NCBI RefSeq assembly: GCF_900496995.4
Contig: NC_044016.1
Location: 19,510,932-19,574,931 of the forward strand
Direction: 5' to 3'
Source: Aquila chrysaetos chrysaetos
Taxonomy: Eukaryota; Chordata; Aves; Accipitriformes; Accipitridae
Length of the DNA: 64,000 nt
This document shows positions 24,902 through 39,008 of this stretch, in pieces. Position numbers and translations under genes: made by a program. The notes under the pieces are model-generated. The model worked only from the letters and a program-made list of their open reading frames with translations. It was not told the DNA's origin and made no database searches. Numbering within the stretch: the stretch's first letter is position 1; each line of letters begins with the position of its first letter.

Positions 24902-27900
24902 AGCTGAAAGGAAGAAGGAGCCTGGAAAGCTTGGTGCCCAAACTCCATAAACATTTGTACCCCTACATTCAGTGTTCTAGTCCTTATTCCCTTGATATCA
25001 CTGATCTGTCTTTAAGATAATAGTAAGGGCACTCCTGCTCCTTCCCAAGAGTGTACCTAGCACTGTCATACTAAGCACCAACAATCCCCCCCCGACCCTG
25101 CAAATACAGGAGACCATGTTCATCTGTGGAGCTGCTGTGTCCATAGCACAAAAGTTTCCCTAGCTCGGCATGGAAACAAATTGTCAAGAGAAGTAAGCAC
25201 ATGTGTAACCTGCTAAGTTAACTGATTTACACAAGCACTTAACTCCCCCTACCTCGCACAACACACCCTGCCCTCACCCAGCCTCTAGATAGTTTTGAAA
25301 ACTAAGAGGAAACTAGACAGTAATAATAAAGTGATGCTTTGAGGCATATGATTCTTTGGCTTCTGAGAAGTTTGCCATCATGCTGTAAGACTCACACAAA
25401 GGACTACAGAGCACATGCATAACTACCGTGCACCTCTTGCTACTTACGCACATTTCACTACTTTCTTGGGTTGAGAGTGGCTCGAAGCTTTGGGCAACAG
25501 ACTTTGGTGCCATTTTATGTTCATGTTACATTATTAAGTCTTGAAATAATTAATGCACATTTATAGATAATGAACAAAGCATGAGTCAACAGAACATTTT
25601 GCAAGAGAAATGAGCTGATAGGACTGTATGTTTCACTGGTGCTGGGTGCGCAATGGTGTAATATATGTTGATAAACTGACTGCTTTTTGGAGGCTTGCTT
25701 TTTTTTTGTCCATTGCATTTTTAATAAATACTAGTTGTAATGGCATATGTTTTGCATTACTCTGAATACCCTTTTTATTCATTCAAAGGAACATCTATGT
25801 TTTAATCCATGAGCTTCTATGAATAGTTAACTCAGGACAAGCAACAAGACAGACTTTGAGTTGCAATGAGTAGTCACCAATTAGCAAAGGATCAGTCACA
25901 GTAACTTATTACTATAAGGAATCTACCATTTCTTTTTTTTGTTGAGTGAAACTCATCTCCATCTGGCTGTTCTTAAACTAAATAATCCTGTAGGTTTAGC
26001 ATTATAATTGATCATCTCTCATCATTATCCCAGCTTCTCCCATGCACCTGTTGTGAGTCAGTGGCTGCATGTAACAGTACTGCTTTGTGTTGCAGAGTAG
26101 CATAAGGAACTGCAGCCTCCAGAGCTCTCCCTCTTAGTCTGAGCAACCGTGCACTGAAACTGAGGTCCAGGAAAGTGCCTGTATAGAAGTCCATCCCTCC
26201 TGAATCAGGAATAAGTCTAAGGAAAATTCCTCTTCTGATCCATCTGAGCTTCCAGGAAAGCTCTCACCTCTTCTACTATCAAGAAGGTCTGTTCCTACCT
26301 GAGGACATTTAGTCAGTTGAGCTGTTCACTGTAACCAGCCACAGTGCAGTGCAATTGCTCTGCAAGAGGGCAGAGACAGCAGCTGTACTGCCAGAGGGTC
26401 TCTCTCTCTCCAGGTACAGCCTCCAAATGCTGCTGATCCTGGGACAATAGCACAAAGCTTTACATCCTTTTTCTAGGAGCTGCTTCCTAATTTGGAACCA
26501 GGTTTTTGAAGATTTAACCAAAAGAAACAGTGTAAAGCACCAAGCCCACCACCTCCTCCTGAAGGGTGCCATAAGAGCACAAATCGCACCTCTAACACTG
26601 CGTGCCAAACACAACATGAATGCAAATATTGCAGATCATGGCAGCCCTCACAATGCATGTGCAGTATAGCTTTTGCCTGCTGGAAACTCTCACTTGCCCC
26701 AGCTAATGTCCCATTTGTATCTTACTGTCGTTCACTGCTCATCCAGCCTGCCTCTTTTGTGGCAGTTTTGGCCTGTCTACTTCATGGCCACATCCCGAGG
26801 CTACTTGCCCTACCCTCAGACTGCCCTGGAAAAAAAATGGATGCGGCATGTAAAGGAGAAGCCAGCAGAAGCTGGTCACTAAGTAGTCTTAAAGAGATTA
26901 AATCTATGTCAGAGAGCAGTGCTCTCAAAATGCTGAGGGAAGAATAGTGGGGAAGACAAAGCTTGAAATACCTTAGGAAGGGACCTCTGCTTCTGATGGG
27001 AATGACTCAAAACCAGACTCTAAAAGCAACAGCAGCTGCACACTAAAAAGGGGAATGAAATTTTTAGCTATTCTAAGCCCCTGGTGACCTGCGGTAATTC
27101 TCTAAGTTGCTGACGTTACTCAGCTTTACGTGGGATTTGACTGAACAGAATCTGGCCCTTCATCCCACCCCTTCCTTGGCCCTTTGCTAGTTTGTGGCTC
27201 CTTCTGGCTGCCTCAGCCGTAGTAATGCAGGCATGTAACAGCTTAAAAATGGCTGTAACACTGTGTGTGCTTTGGCCAGGACACAGGACTGCTAATTAGT
27301 TAAATGGAAACACAGTTCACTTCCCTCCACTTACTAGAGCCTTGCTCCAGGAGAAGCTTAGCATTTCAGGGAACCTAAAAACAGAGGAGTTGCTAGTTGC
27401 AGTGGGCTGACTAGGCTTTCAGTTTTTTGAAACTTCAGGTTAAAGCCTCAATTTAGGTCTCAAAACCTGTGGATCTAAGGAGCACTGCAAAGCTGTGACA
27501 ATGGAAGGCAAACCCCTGACATGTCTGGCACGCTCCCCAGAAAGGCACAGGGTGGAGCGGCCAAATCCTTTTTTCACAGGCTGGGCCTGAAGGGCTTTGG
27601 GTGAGCTCAGTGCACCCTGTCATAAGAGCAGATTCTAATTTTGGTCACAACAAGCTTGAACAGTGGTAGCTGAGACACAGATCCAGCTATCTCTACCTTC
27701 CCCTGTCCCTCCACACTGCCAGCGCCATGTTTAGAAACATTCAGTTCAGCATGTCTATTTTTGTACTCATCCTATTTGCTCCTTTGGGGAGCAAAGTGCA
27801 AGTTCACAGGAAGGGGTGAGTGCCCCAAGACACTGCTGAGCTTTGCTCTGAGCAGAGCTGCATGACAAACCAGGCATTGCTCAGCTTCATCTGCACAACC

Positions 27901-30900
27901 CGACTGCAATGGCATGGCCATGGCCATCAGGCAAGCTGCCTAGTGTCTGTGGCTCTCCAAGGTGCCATCCACACAACACTTGTTCCATGGAGCAAAGCTT
28001 CACACCTCATTATTGCTTAAGGGTTGCTTCCAGAACCCCAAATTAGCAACAGTATTACAGAGACAATTGCCTCATCAATAGCTCCATCAACAGAGAGGGC
28101 ATAAAGCTCATCCTCAAATTCTGGAGAGCTTGCTCAAAACCAGAAACTCTCAGTACTACTAAGCTGTTCCTGCATGGATTTAGTCTTAAAAATAAATGCA
28201 ACAGAAACACTCTCTTCTATACCCATGATACTTCCAGGGTGCACAGCTGAAAGGACACAAGGCCAGCTAAAGCAGAGTTTCTAGTTGCAATGTCAAGGGC
28301 AGCTTGGCTGCAGTGTGACAGGAGGCAGGGGAGGAAGAGGAGGAGACAGCGGGAGGGTCAGGCAACTGTTGTGTTAATATTATGCTTGGAAAATAACACA
28401 TGCCATCAGATATACAGCTGCTCCACTAGTAGTGCCTTAGACCAGTTAGCAGCTGGTGCACGCTGTGGCAAATCTCCATCAACATCAACAGAACTGTGCA
28501 GCATCACAGCAGGCAGAGACCTGGCCTGTAGCATCTGCTTCTGCAGGGCTGGGAGAGAGGGGTTTCAGCTGCACAGCTCTGACCTGGCGTTACTGCCACT
28601 TGCCAAGGCCTTAACGAACTCCCATTTCATTAACAGGGTCATTTCGGCACTCGAGCCTCCCCACATGCAGAGTTCCAGTGAGGCTGGAATTGCTGCTGTC
28701 TCAAGGCAGTGCGTGGAGCTGCACCCTCCCATCCCCTCCCCTCCTGCTGCCTCCCCAGCTGCCACCCACAGTCTCCACACTTTGGAGAGCTGTGCTTCCC
28801 CACCCTGGGCCTGACACTGAATGGAAATGTTTTAGCTCTGTGTGGCTCATTTGGCTTCTGCAGATCAACTCCTGGGGCCATCCTCAGCCCAGATCCAAGA
28901 AATGAACTGAGATGAGAGAAGGGAATAATTTTTGCTGCCCCTGAAGCCTCAATTCTCCTATTGCAGCTGGCAGCTTGAAAGGCTCCATCCTGCCAAAACT
29001 AAATCTTAATTGGGATCAGTGGAAAAGACAAGCTGCTGCCAGGGCCGCCCTGATCCTGGGCTTATAGAGAACATGGGCAGAGCTTGCCCGGCCCCACAGG
29101 AGAGGGCCTTCACTTGGGTTTACAAAAAATAAAATAAAATTCCCTCCAGACCTGTGGTATCAGTGGAAGCAGCAAGCTGAGGCCAAGAAGGAGAGGAGAT
29201 GGCTCATCCAGGTAGTTTGCAGAGAAGGAGCAGGGAGAAGCACACCACATGGAAAATCCTCCTGCTCTCACAGCGTGCAGGGAAGGGAAGCCACCAGCAA
29301 GGCCGAGGGGCAGCTGGCAATCCCCAGGCCCTGCAGTGAATCCAAATACTACAACCAGCCGTGAACAAACACAAAACTATCACAGTATTGCATGGAAACA
29401 CTCCTGCCAGGGGCTATAGGAAAAAGGACAAGATAATCTTGTCTTCTTATGACAGCAAGACCAGAGCAAAACCTCTTCAAGCATCCTGTCTGCATGTGGC
29501 ACCAGGATGCTACATGATGCTTTTTCCAAGCCACAGACACTGATTTCAAGCCTGCTTTCTACAAAGACCATTGCCAGAGCTCACTCATACCTCCACGATT
29601 AGGCAAAGTCTAGCCACCCCTTTGGCTTTGAGGAGGCACCCAGATGCGCTGCTCCCAACTCCTAATGCACCCAAGATGGGTGCTCCTGACCAGATTTCCT
29701 TATAAGTACAGTGTCCTGTCATCTCGGCCACCATCTTGTCCCAGCAGCAGCAGAAACGTGCAGCGGGAGTGGAGCAAAGTGAGTAGCCACCAATCTGGGT
29801 GATTTTGGCAACATTTGTTCCATCTTGCAGATTTAGGTGTATCTCTGAAGTCCCTACGTCAGAAGGCCACCGTGGTAAGGTCTTGCTCGGACTGGGAACT
29901 TTAGAAGACCTCACCTTGCTGACTCAGAGGGACAGGATTACAAGCAGCTTATGCAACAGATGCCACGCAGGCACCACAGAGCTGCTGGACCTGAGTAGTG
30001 AAAACGGGCTTTTGCTCTGGTAAAATGGCTTTAACAGGATTTTCCAGCCAGCAAACACTCTTTCAGGGACACACCCAGGACATTCAGCCATCAGTAACAC
30101 AACTGCACACAAAAGGCTCTTGGCCAGACACACTAGGAGGGGTATTTAAACACAAGTTTCTTGCATTCATCTTTATAGCCTGCTATTTCCCTCCCAGCTC
30201 ACTGAGGATGCCTTAGTGCACATCCCTTTGGGATGTCTCAGCAAAGGCATGGCCAGTAACAGTTAGCCCATCACCAGTAAACCATAGCTTTTGCAAACCT
30301 ATGCCAGAGAACTCCAGCTGAACCCCAGCAGCTGGAGGGGGTTTCATTTCCACTTCTCCAAGGCTGGTATTTCAAGGTGTTTTTATTTCTTTTTAATCAA
30401 TGCACGTGGCCAGCTCTGGAGGGGGCTGAAGGAGGGGAGGGAGGCAGTGCAGCCACTGTATCTGTACAAAGTAGTTCCACATGCAAGGGAAATGGGGCTC
30501 GACTCGCTCGGTGCGTGTTTTGCAGTGCGGTTATGGGCCGTCATTCCATCTCCACAAAGATGTTATTTATTTACTTAAAGACTTGCATTCCATGGAAAAA
30601 GATGCCCCAAGATAGCACTGTGTTTCTAAAATTAAACACAGCTGGCTGGAGTGAGGAGCAAGCAAGTGAGCACTCCTGTGCTCCCACCAGCAGTGGGAAC
30701 AGGACTCCCCATGTCCTGGACTCCCTCACCCACACCAAGCTGCAGGAGAGCCTGGCAAAATGCCTCCCCTGTCCTCAGCCATGAGGGAGGCAGCTCTCTG
30801 GGAAGCCAGGCTCAGACCAAGCACCTTACCCAAAAGCAAGAGTGCCAATGCTTTCTACGGCAGAGAATGAGGTTTTAATAGCAGTGATTGCACTTCCTTC

Positions 30901-33900
30901 CCCAGCAGCCCTGGGAAAGCCCTTGCCCTGCTGCAGGAGAGCAGACATCCCACCAGACATCTGACACAGGTTTGAGTGTGGCCAGGAGAAGTCCTTTAAC
31001 ATAATTTGTGAGGACAGGCTGCATTCCTGAGGGTCATCTCCTATCTAACCTAGCCAAGATTTTCTTCCAGTTCATGTGTCACAGGTAGCTTCCTACTTAC
31101 AGTGAAGCTCATTTAGCCCTCGCTGTTGTAACCTGAGTTAAGAAACCTGTTTTCACAAAAAACATTTATAGAAGGAAAGGGGAAAACCCAAGCGTTCCTC
31201 CAACCTCACATGGCACCAGCAAGAATTCCCCCCCAGATGCGCTCTTGGCACCTGTTTGCCTGCCCGACACACACGCACAGGGGCTGCCTCTACATCAGTG
31301 AGTAGCTCAGCTCAGAAATGAGTGCATCAGCTCATCAGAGCAGCTGGTGCCAGAGCTGCTGTTCAGGGGTTTTACCATGGCCTAGATTTAGCCTCACCCC
31401 TCAGACAAAAAGTCTCCACACATATGCAGCTGAAACTCTCCAAAGGACTGGTCGGACACTGGTGGAGCTCCCCAAGCCCATTGGGGCTGGGAGCACCTTG
31501 GAGGTGCTTGGGAAGCAAAGATCCCAGGAATGGCGGAGGTGGCTCCGTGAGGGCCATGGGGAGGATGGTGGGGTTTGGCCCCAAACCTTGCTTCTCTGCA
31601 CCAGAAGGCTCATGCAGATGTGGGACAAGGAAAGACTGCAAAGAAGTCTGAACCAGACCCAGAACCAGCAGTGGAAGAAATGGGGACAGCTGGTGACAGG
31701 GAAGATGGTGAAAATGCTGCTGAGGTTGGGGGTGCCTGTGCAGCTGCTGCCCCCCGGTGCCTGTGCCAGCTCCCTCGTGGCCTGAGGACCATGCCCTGTC
31801 CTGAGCACAGGCAGGAATTGCTGCTCCCCCAGCTATGAGCAAAGAGACAGTCCCTGGCATCCCATGAAGCTTGTTGCAACCAACACAGGAAGAAGAGGAC
31901 AGTCCCACCACTACAGGCCTGGACTGTGATCCAGGAGGACCTGAGCACAGGGGTGTGGGCCAGACCAACATGTCATGCTTAGTAAGTCACTCAAATTATC
32001 GTTTGCAGATGGGGACGCTAACCTGGCCTTCCTGTTGTTCTGTGCACTCGACAATGAGCGCCTGGAGACATATTTGCAAAGCTGAGTGCTCCTCATGTCT
32101 GACATGCATCTGGAGATGGTAATGTTTGCCATCAGACTGACAAGGTTGCTTTTAGCAGATGTGGCTTTTGTCCCTTGGTTTCTCCCAAATGTTAGATGAA
32201 GATTTCAATTCCCTGCCTCTGAAGGGAAAACCTCCACATGCATTGGTGACAGCCCAGATCCTGTTCTAATGACTGCGAGAGGTGGAGACATTCAGCAGTG
32301 ACAAAGCTTATTGCAGAGCTGAGGGAACGGGCAGGCAGGAGTAAGAAGGGAAGAGAACTGGCCACCAATCCTGCAAGAAGATCTCAGGAAAGAGCCTACC
32401 CCTCATCAGAGCTCAGCTATTTCTGTGATTATGTCCATTTGCCCACATTTATACTGGTTCTCTTCTGTGCAGCACTAAGTCAGGTCTACTGATCCCTGTC
32501 CAATCACCTGCTGCCTTTCTGTTTGGATTAGGGTGCCAACATGGGTTAAAAATTAGAGAGTAAGATTGCCTCAGTATCTGATTTATGCCCTTCCTCCTCG
32601 CATCCCACTTTGGGATGTGCTGGTCAGCATCCCCCCAGGAGAGGATTAATCAGGAACAGACAGAGAACTGGCAGCTGCCTGACAAGGACAAGATCATAGC
32701 TATGGACAAGCTGCAATTTGGAGTCTTTTTCTTTCACCTTGGTACAAGTCCAAGGCATGCTTGCTGATGCATCCCAGCACTGACACCCCAGGAGTTGGCA
32801 CAAGATCAGCATCCCTGAGGCCACAGCTAGCTCTGGTCCTGATGTTGTATTGCCTCAGTGCTGGAGCTGCTTCTGTGGTGAAAGGTTGCCCATTCCTGTG
32901 ACTCCAGAGGTAGCTTCAGCTCTCCAGCTGTGGGAAAGAGGTCCTCTCCACTTAGGGTGAAGCCTTCGTTTCAGGGACCAGAGCAAGGGAAGATGTTACC
33001 ACCATTCTGAAAGGGCAACACTACATGTTTAACATTCACTCCCTGGATGAACAACAGCTACACCACCAGCAGACCACACCAGGAGAACAACAGGAAGGTA
33101 GGAAGTGCTGTCTGATCCACCTGCCAACTCCTGCCCCATTAGAGCAGTGCTTACATGTGAAGCCAGGCTGAGCACAGAGCAAGAGCATTTGTACCAGGGA
33201 CAGTCCTCTGCAAGGGGCTTCCCCTGGAGCCTGAGGTGCCCAGGCTCCAGCAGTTGTTACTGCCATGGAGAAAGGGCAGTAGATCCTCCCAAGGTGGGCA
33301 ACAGAAAGGACTTGTGAGGGGCACAAGAGGGAGCTGAACAGGGCTTAGATGTTGAAGGGAACCAGGAGCAGAAGCAAGGGGTAATTTACAGCAGAATGGG
33401 CCATGGCTCTTAAGAGTTATTTTCCTGCTTGGGAGCCGAAAAGGAAGGAGAACCCTGGGTTGGACAACCCTGGGAAATATCTGCCTTTGGGGGTTAACCA
33501 GCTCCTTCTACAAAGAGCGAGCAGATCTAGACACAAACATAGTCTGTGTTACCCAAGGAAACTCTTGCCCAGTTATAATACCTTACGGTGAGCCCAAGGG
33601 TGGGCAAGCACTAGGCTGATTCCTACTTCTCCCCCTGAAAACACCTCATGACTCCGCAGGGGGCTAAGATGACAGTTCCCATCACACCTAGAGGCCATTG
33701 CACAAAAACAGCAGCCAGCAGGCACGGCCTGCACCAGGCCTGCTCACAGTCACAGGAACATACAGTAGCAAAGAGATGCTTTAGAGCACCATTTCTTATC
33801 TCTTGAATCCAGTGACCACCTAACCTTCTTAGGGGGATGGGGGGATCCATCTTTGTTCTTTTACAGTATTGCCACAACGCCATAACCAAACGAAAAATAG

Positions 33901-36900
33901 CTTAAGCTTTAATTAGATGGACATTCATTTTCCTCCTGTTTTGTTTGCTTCCTTGTGTGGGTGATGGAGCATGCAAAAGCTTTTGATCTTTTTTTTTCCT
34001 TCCTCAGCCACAGTCCACAGACCACCTTCCGATACCTTTACAGACCACTGTCTTTCCATGAACCACAAATTGCAAAATACTGGCAGAGTATGGTAATCAG
34101 AGCATAAGCTACGGTTTCACCACAAGCAAGTACTCAGGTAGTCTCTCATGGGGTGTCCAAACCAATTTTTACAATACTCCTGATATTTTAGAGGATGATA
34201 AAACACAAGCTTTGCCCCTGCAGATATACTGGCAAGGTAGATCTTTACTTACAAACAGACAAGTAGTGAGTATCCCCATCTCCCAGGTCACTCAGGCACC
34301 CTATTATTTCAAGAAATCTGACAACCACAGTTCCGCCTCCAGTCTTTTAAAACCTCTGCAAGGAACAGAGGGAGAAGGGAGCCCTCCTGTCCACAGGGAC
34401 AGGCAGCAACATCATGTAGTTCACAATGCACTCGCCTCCCTGTCTGCCCCATGGGGAGGGGTGTCCAGGGCTAATGTGAGCCCTGTTCCCCAGATCCCTG
34501 CAGCTTCTGCATGACTTCTTGTGCTTTCCCTGGTTAGCAGTTGGTGGAACTGTCCTGAATAGCCATTTCCGTTGTATCTCTATGAAGGGAGAGGACTAAA
34601 AAGGTCATGCTATAACATGACAGATCCAACCACTATTGGTCATAGACATTTCAGCCAGACAAAAGCCTTTTTTTCACATCTTGCACTGTGCAATGAATTA
34701 TGAAGTATTTTTCCCTGTTCCACCCCCTCACATCCCCCCATTTTCTGGTTATTTTTTTAACTAATGTGATTGGAAACATGTTCTCCTTTCATGAGTACTG
34801 CAAGGAATTGTCTCAACACCATTGTGCCCCACATCTAAAACAAGGTGGGCAAAGAATGCTTCCTGGGTTCCCACATTAAATTAATCACAGCATTTCAGAC
34901 CCCTCTGACCGCCAGGGTCCCATGCTGTCACAGTAAGAAAGAAGCAGCAGCTCTCTCAAGGCAAGCTTCCAGCTCACTGCAAACCGTGCAACTCACACAA
35001 AGATTCTCCAAGACAACTGGGAAGAAACATTGGCTTGGAGGGTGAGAGGCAGCAGCACAATTAATTGCTCATTTTAAATTCCACCATTTAAAAAGAAAGA
35101 AAAAAGCAAAAAAGAAGGGAGTCTACAGATACTAGTAGCTACCTGACATGGTATCTCTAGGAAGAGACTGGTATGTGGAGCATACAAATGAAGGCATATG
35201 CCAAAAAATGATTCATATTTAGCCATGCATCTTCTAAGCTCCAGCCCTGCAGAGACATAGGGCAGCCCTGGTCAATAGAGCTGGCAACAGCTCACCTGAA
35301 GGAGGGACTGCAGAGGCTGGGGATGAGACTGGACATTGAGTTGCCCCATTCCCCTAGGCAGGCCAGCTGCTAGGGGATGTCTGGCACCCCTTTCCTCGCC
35401 CCAAGTAACCACACACAATGGGAAACCCCAAGAACATTCCCGTCCCACAACTGGTTTCTTTGCCCACGCACTGGGAGTTACCTGCAGCCCAGAGGTCCCC
35501 ATCTCACCCCCAGCAAGCATCCAGCCCAGAGGCAGTAAATGAGCTAGAACTCCTCAATACATTTGTGTCATTTTTTATGCTTTGATCATGGCTGGAAAGG
35601 GTTTTTTTTAGCCACACAACTCCTTCTCATTAATTAAACATAGGAAAGAAGAGGGGAGCTCAGCTTTGGGAGGACAAATACGGATCCTTAAAAAGCAAAG
35701 GTTAACCCTTTGGAAGAATTGTAGTTGCATTTCCTTTCAAAGACACTTTAGTTTGTTTTTTTTAAAAAAAAAACCAACAGCAGAAACATAGCTTGACAGG
35801 AAATAAACAAAAATATTAAAACCAGGTACCCCAAAATGATGTCCTACCCTGGTTTATTCCTCCTCTGCTTCATTCCCTTATCAAAGCACATATGAGCGAG
35901 GCATTTTGCTTTCTTAATGCATCTTTACATCACTGTCTTACGTGAAAATTCAGTCTGCCAGGCTGGTGCTTGTACAGACCAGCAGATCTCCAAAAATGGG
36001 TAAAAACCAGTATTTTAGCAGAGTTACATGGCTCCACAAGCAGCATCACTCTCATCTTGCCTAAGCAATCTGTGCTGAGACTTGGGGGGGTGGGAGGTGT
36101 TAGAAGAAAAAAAAAAAAGGACCCTACCTCCTGATGAGAATCTGACCAAAGTAGAGATAAACAGCAACTGTGTCTCAGAGAAAACAGCAAGAAGCCCATT
36201 AGCTACTGAAACATCAAACAAACAAAATCTAGCACAACAATGTTGAAAACGGGAGGGGGGGGAGGGGGGCAGGAAGTCTTTAATTATTTTGTTTCCTAGC
36301 AGTAGAAATCTGTTCCCAAAAGGCCAAGCAGATTTCTCCCAGAAAGCTCCATGTCTGCTATGGCAGAGATAAAAGTCATCTATGTTTAAACAGAAACCAA
36401 AGGTTAAAGAAAGGGAAAACCAATGAATAATAGATGCTCAGCCCTTCCCAGCAAAGAGCTCCCCTTACCCTCCTCCTCACTCCCAGTCATTCAGGGTAGC
36501 TAAACCGCAACACTAGTTTTGTTGAGAAAAAGCCATGAGGTGCTTACCTTGCTTCTGTGAAGTGATGACAAGGACAGGGAGGTCCATGACCACAGGGAAG
36601 ATGCCAAATGGGAAGATGGAAGGAGGCTTCTGTGCTGGACCCATCCTGCAGGGCAGAGCAGCAGGCCCTCGCTGTGTGCTCCAACCCCAGTGAAAATATC
36701 AAAGAAAGAAAAATCTTCCTGTTAGAATTCAGGCAGGACATCTCTGTTTTTTTAAAGCAGACAGAATTCAAATGCCACTGGGTTTCACCTCTAACAAGAG
36801 GAAAAGCAATGGTTTGGCCTCCTCTACTAAAACCCAGCTGCTAAAGAAGAGAAGACAGGGAGGTCTCTGCATTTTCATCCTGCCTCTGCCACTCACGCAA

Positions 36901-38190
36901 TGCATGGATTTCAGAAACATCCTTTCACCTCTGCCCTTGCATCTGTAAAGTAAGAACCTCATAGCCAGACTTTCAGCAAAGTCTGAACCAAATATATCGA
37001 AACAGAGAAACTGAGAGCTATTTCAACAAATGTAAACCAAGAACCATCCCACACAGCACTCAGACTCCCATCTGCTGCCTGATAGTCCTCAGCCTGTGCA
37101 AGCAATTATCCCCTGATTACTTTTGCTCCTTTCCATGGCCCTTCCCACCTAAGAGCCAGAACTAACAGCTGGGGCTTTATTTGGGGTCCCTGGGAACCCA
37201 TGTACTGTAGGAATGTGCTGCAGAGCCAGCAAGGCTCCCACTCGAAGCTAGGCATGAGTTTCTCAGGAGCTCATGGTTAAAACATTGCCCTTTAGTGGGC
37301 TGAAGATAAACATGAAAAGTTGTGGCTTAAGGATGAATTTTGTCAGCAGGCTATTTCTGTTAGAGAGACAGGGAGATCCATGCGTAAGTGAAACAGCTGC
37401 ACACATTGTGTCCAAGATGAAAACAAGGTTCTGCCCCTGAGCTCCAAGGAATTCCTCCACATGTTGCTGGATTCAGCCACAAATTAGTCCTAGCCATTGT
37501 GTGCCTCCTGCTCGCCCTGCTGTTCTGTGTTTAACTTCTCTCCTGTCTCCCCTCCCACATCCCTGAAGGTTTCACCCCTGATGTTGGCTTTCCTGGCTTC
37601 TTTTCAGCTGGCCTTATTTAACTCTTTCCTTTGAAGCAATCCTTTCCTGCCCCCTCCTCCTCTGAGTCACGCTCTTGCTGTCGGAGTGTTGCTCAGTTAA
37701 ATAAGCAAGCTCACAGCCAGTGCTGCAGTCCTGCACTCCCTTCCTCTCTTGTACTAGTAATGTCCAGACATGGATTATGAACTCTTAGATAGCAGGCCTG
37801 TCTTCTTTTTTTTTTCCTTTAAGTGAACTCCTGTGTTCCCTATGTTGTTCTGAAACAGCAATGAAAGAGTGCTTGCCTCATGGTCTTTTTAAAAGGACCC
37901 TTGGATATGGTAACGTGGTGGCTCCATGATTAGCTCTTTATCATTGCAAGATGTAGGGAGGATGTGCTTGTGTTCCACCATGTTGCTTGTTCCCCCAGAA
38001 CAACCTGTGAAGTTTCTCACCAGCTCTGCAGTGACTGTGTCACCTAAAGAGCTGCATGCTCTTGACCAAAGAGAAAGATCCAGAGCTTAGCAAAAAAGTG
38101 CACCCAGACTCCAATTCACCTTTAAGACTTTCCAGCAAAATGCACAGAAAATGCAACTACAAAGAAATTTACTGAGACGCAGTGGGGGCA
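24902..38190. other. Intergenic DNA between convergent MOCS1 and DAAM2
   Basis: No protein gene or known RNA gene recognised. The many open frames here (longest about 200 codons near 31.3-32.0 kb) have no family motifs and often overlap on opposite strands. The region holds poly(A)-type hexamers at 25325 and 25723, a G-rich run (36251-36269) and scattered simple repeats. It is more GC-rich than the MOCS1 introns around 28-34 kb. Non-coding RNAs or enhancers cannot be excluded by reading alone. Confidence 0.6.
36251..36269 (+). other. G-rich run with quadruplex potential
   Basis: GGGAGGGGGGGGAGGGGGG contains enough adjacent G triplets separated by one or two bases to form a four-tract quadruplex. 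It lies in the intergenic region. Confidence 0.55.
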
Positions 38191-38197
38191 ATATATC

Positions 38198-38203
38198 TTT
38201 AAT
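38198..38203 (-). terminator. DAAM2: Candidate distal DAAM2 poly(A) signal (ATTAAA)
   Basis: On the - strand the sequence is AAAATTAAAGATATATTG. The hexamer is a common variant, and its A-rich upstream context is typical of 3' UTR ends. If used it gives a UTR of about 6 kb. Confidence 0.3.
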
Positions 38204-38981
38204 TTTTTTTGCTTTTGTTTTTTAGTATTACAGTATATTCTTATAAAAAGGTACAGATAAAAAGGACAGTACAGGATTTGTACATTTAATTCACTTATAG
38301 TCTTAAACTGACTAAGAAATGAGGATACACCAAGGCATTACAGCAGCACACAACCTCCCACTTCACTAAGCAGCACTGTACTTTCTAGCTTGGCAGGGAG
38401 GGGCACCTCCCGAAGTGACCTGTGAGTTTCAAGCTGAGCAGGCTTGCAGGGAAGGAGAATGACTGAAGATGAGGATGGTTTGGAAGGGAGGTATTGAGCA
38501 CAGAGCAGCTCAGGTACCTGACATCCCCTTACAATTCTCCTAAAAACTGCAAAGGTTTTTAAAGAGCCTGTTTAAGGGCAGGCATGAAGTGGGGAAAATG
38601 GCTTGTCTCAAAGGCTTTTCTAGATCACTTGGGTGAGAGCTCCTAGTGATGGACAGCTGAAAGGACCAAGCCCTTCATGAGCCCTGTGGAACATCTTGTA
38701 AACAGACAAAAACCTAAAGTAGAGTTTTGACCCAGATGCTGCTTTGAATTACTCTGGTGTAAACCCAGAGCAACTTTTACTGGTTACAGTGGATCTATTC
38801 TACATTACCACCTGTAACAGAAGACTCTGGTTTGGAAGCATCCAGACTCTCTCATGAAATGATGTGCCAAAACACCATGCTAGACTAATGGCATCCTTCT
38901 CAACAAGCACAGTGGGCAAAATCTGGTCAACTTCAGGGGATACTGATCATCAAAACTACTACTTAGAGTAGTAGATAGCTT

Positions 38982-39008
38982 TTATATATATATACACACA
39001 CATATATA
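38982..39008. repeat. TA/CA dinucleotide microsatellite
   Basis: An impure TA-CA-TA dinucleotide run of about 27 bases inside the probable DAAM2 3' UTR. Likely length-variable. Confidence 0.8.

Noticed and set aside
28290..28814. A 174-codon + strand frame between the genes
   Set aside because: No recognisable domain; Cys/Ser/Ala-rich composition as expected from random GC-rich DNA, and overlapped by several other frames.
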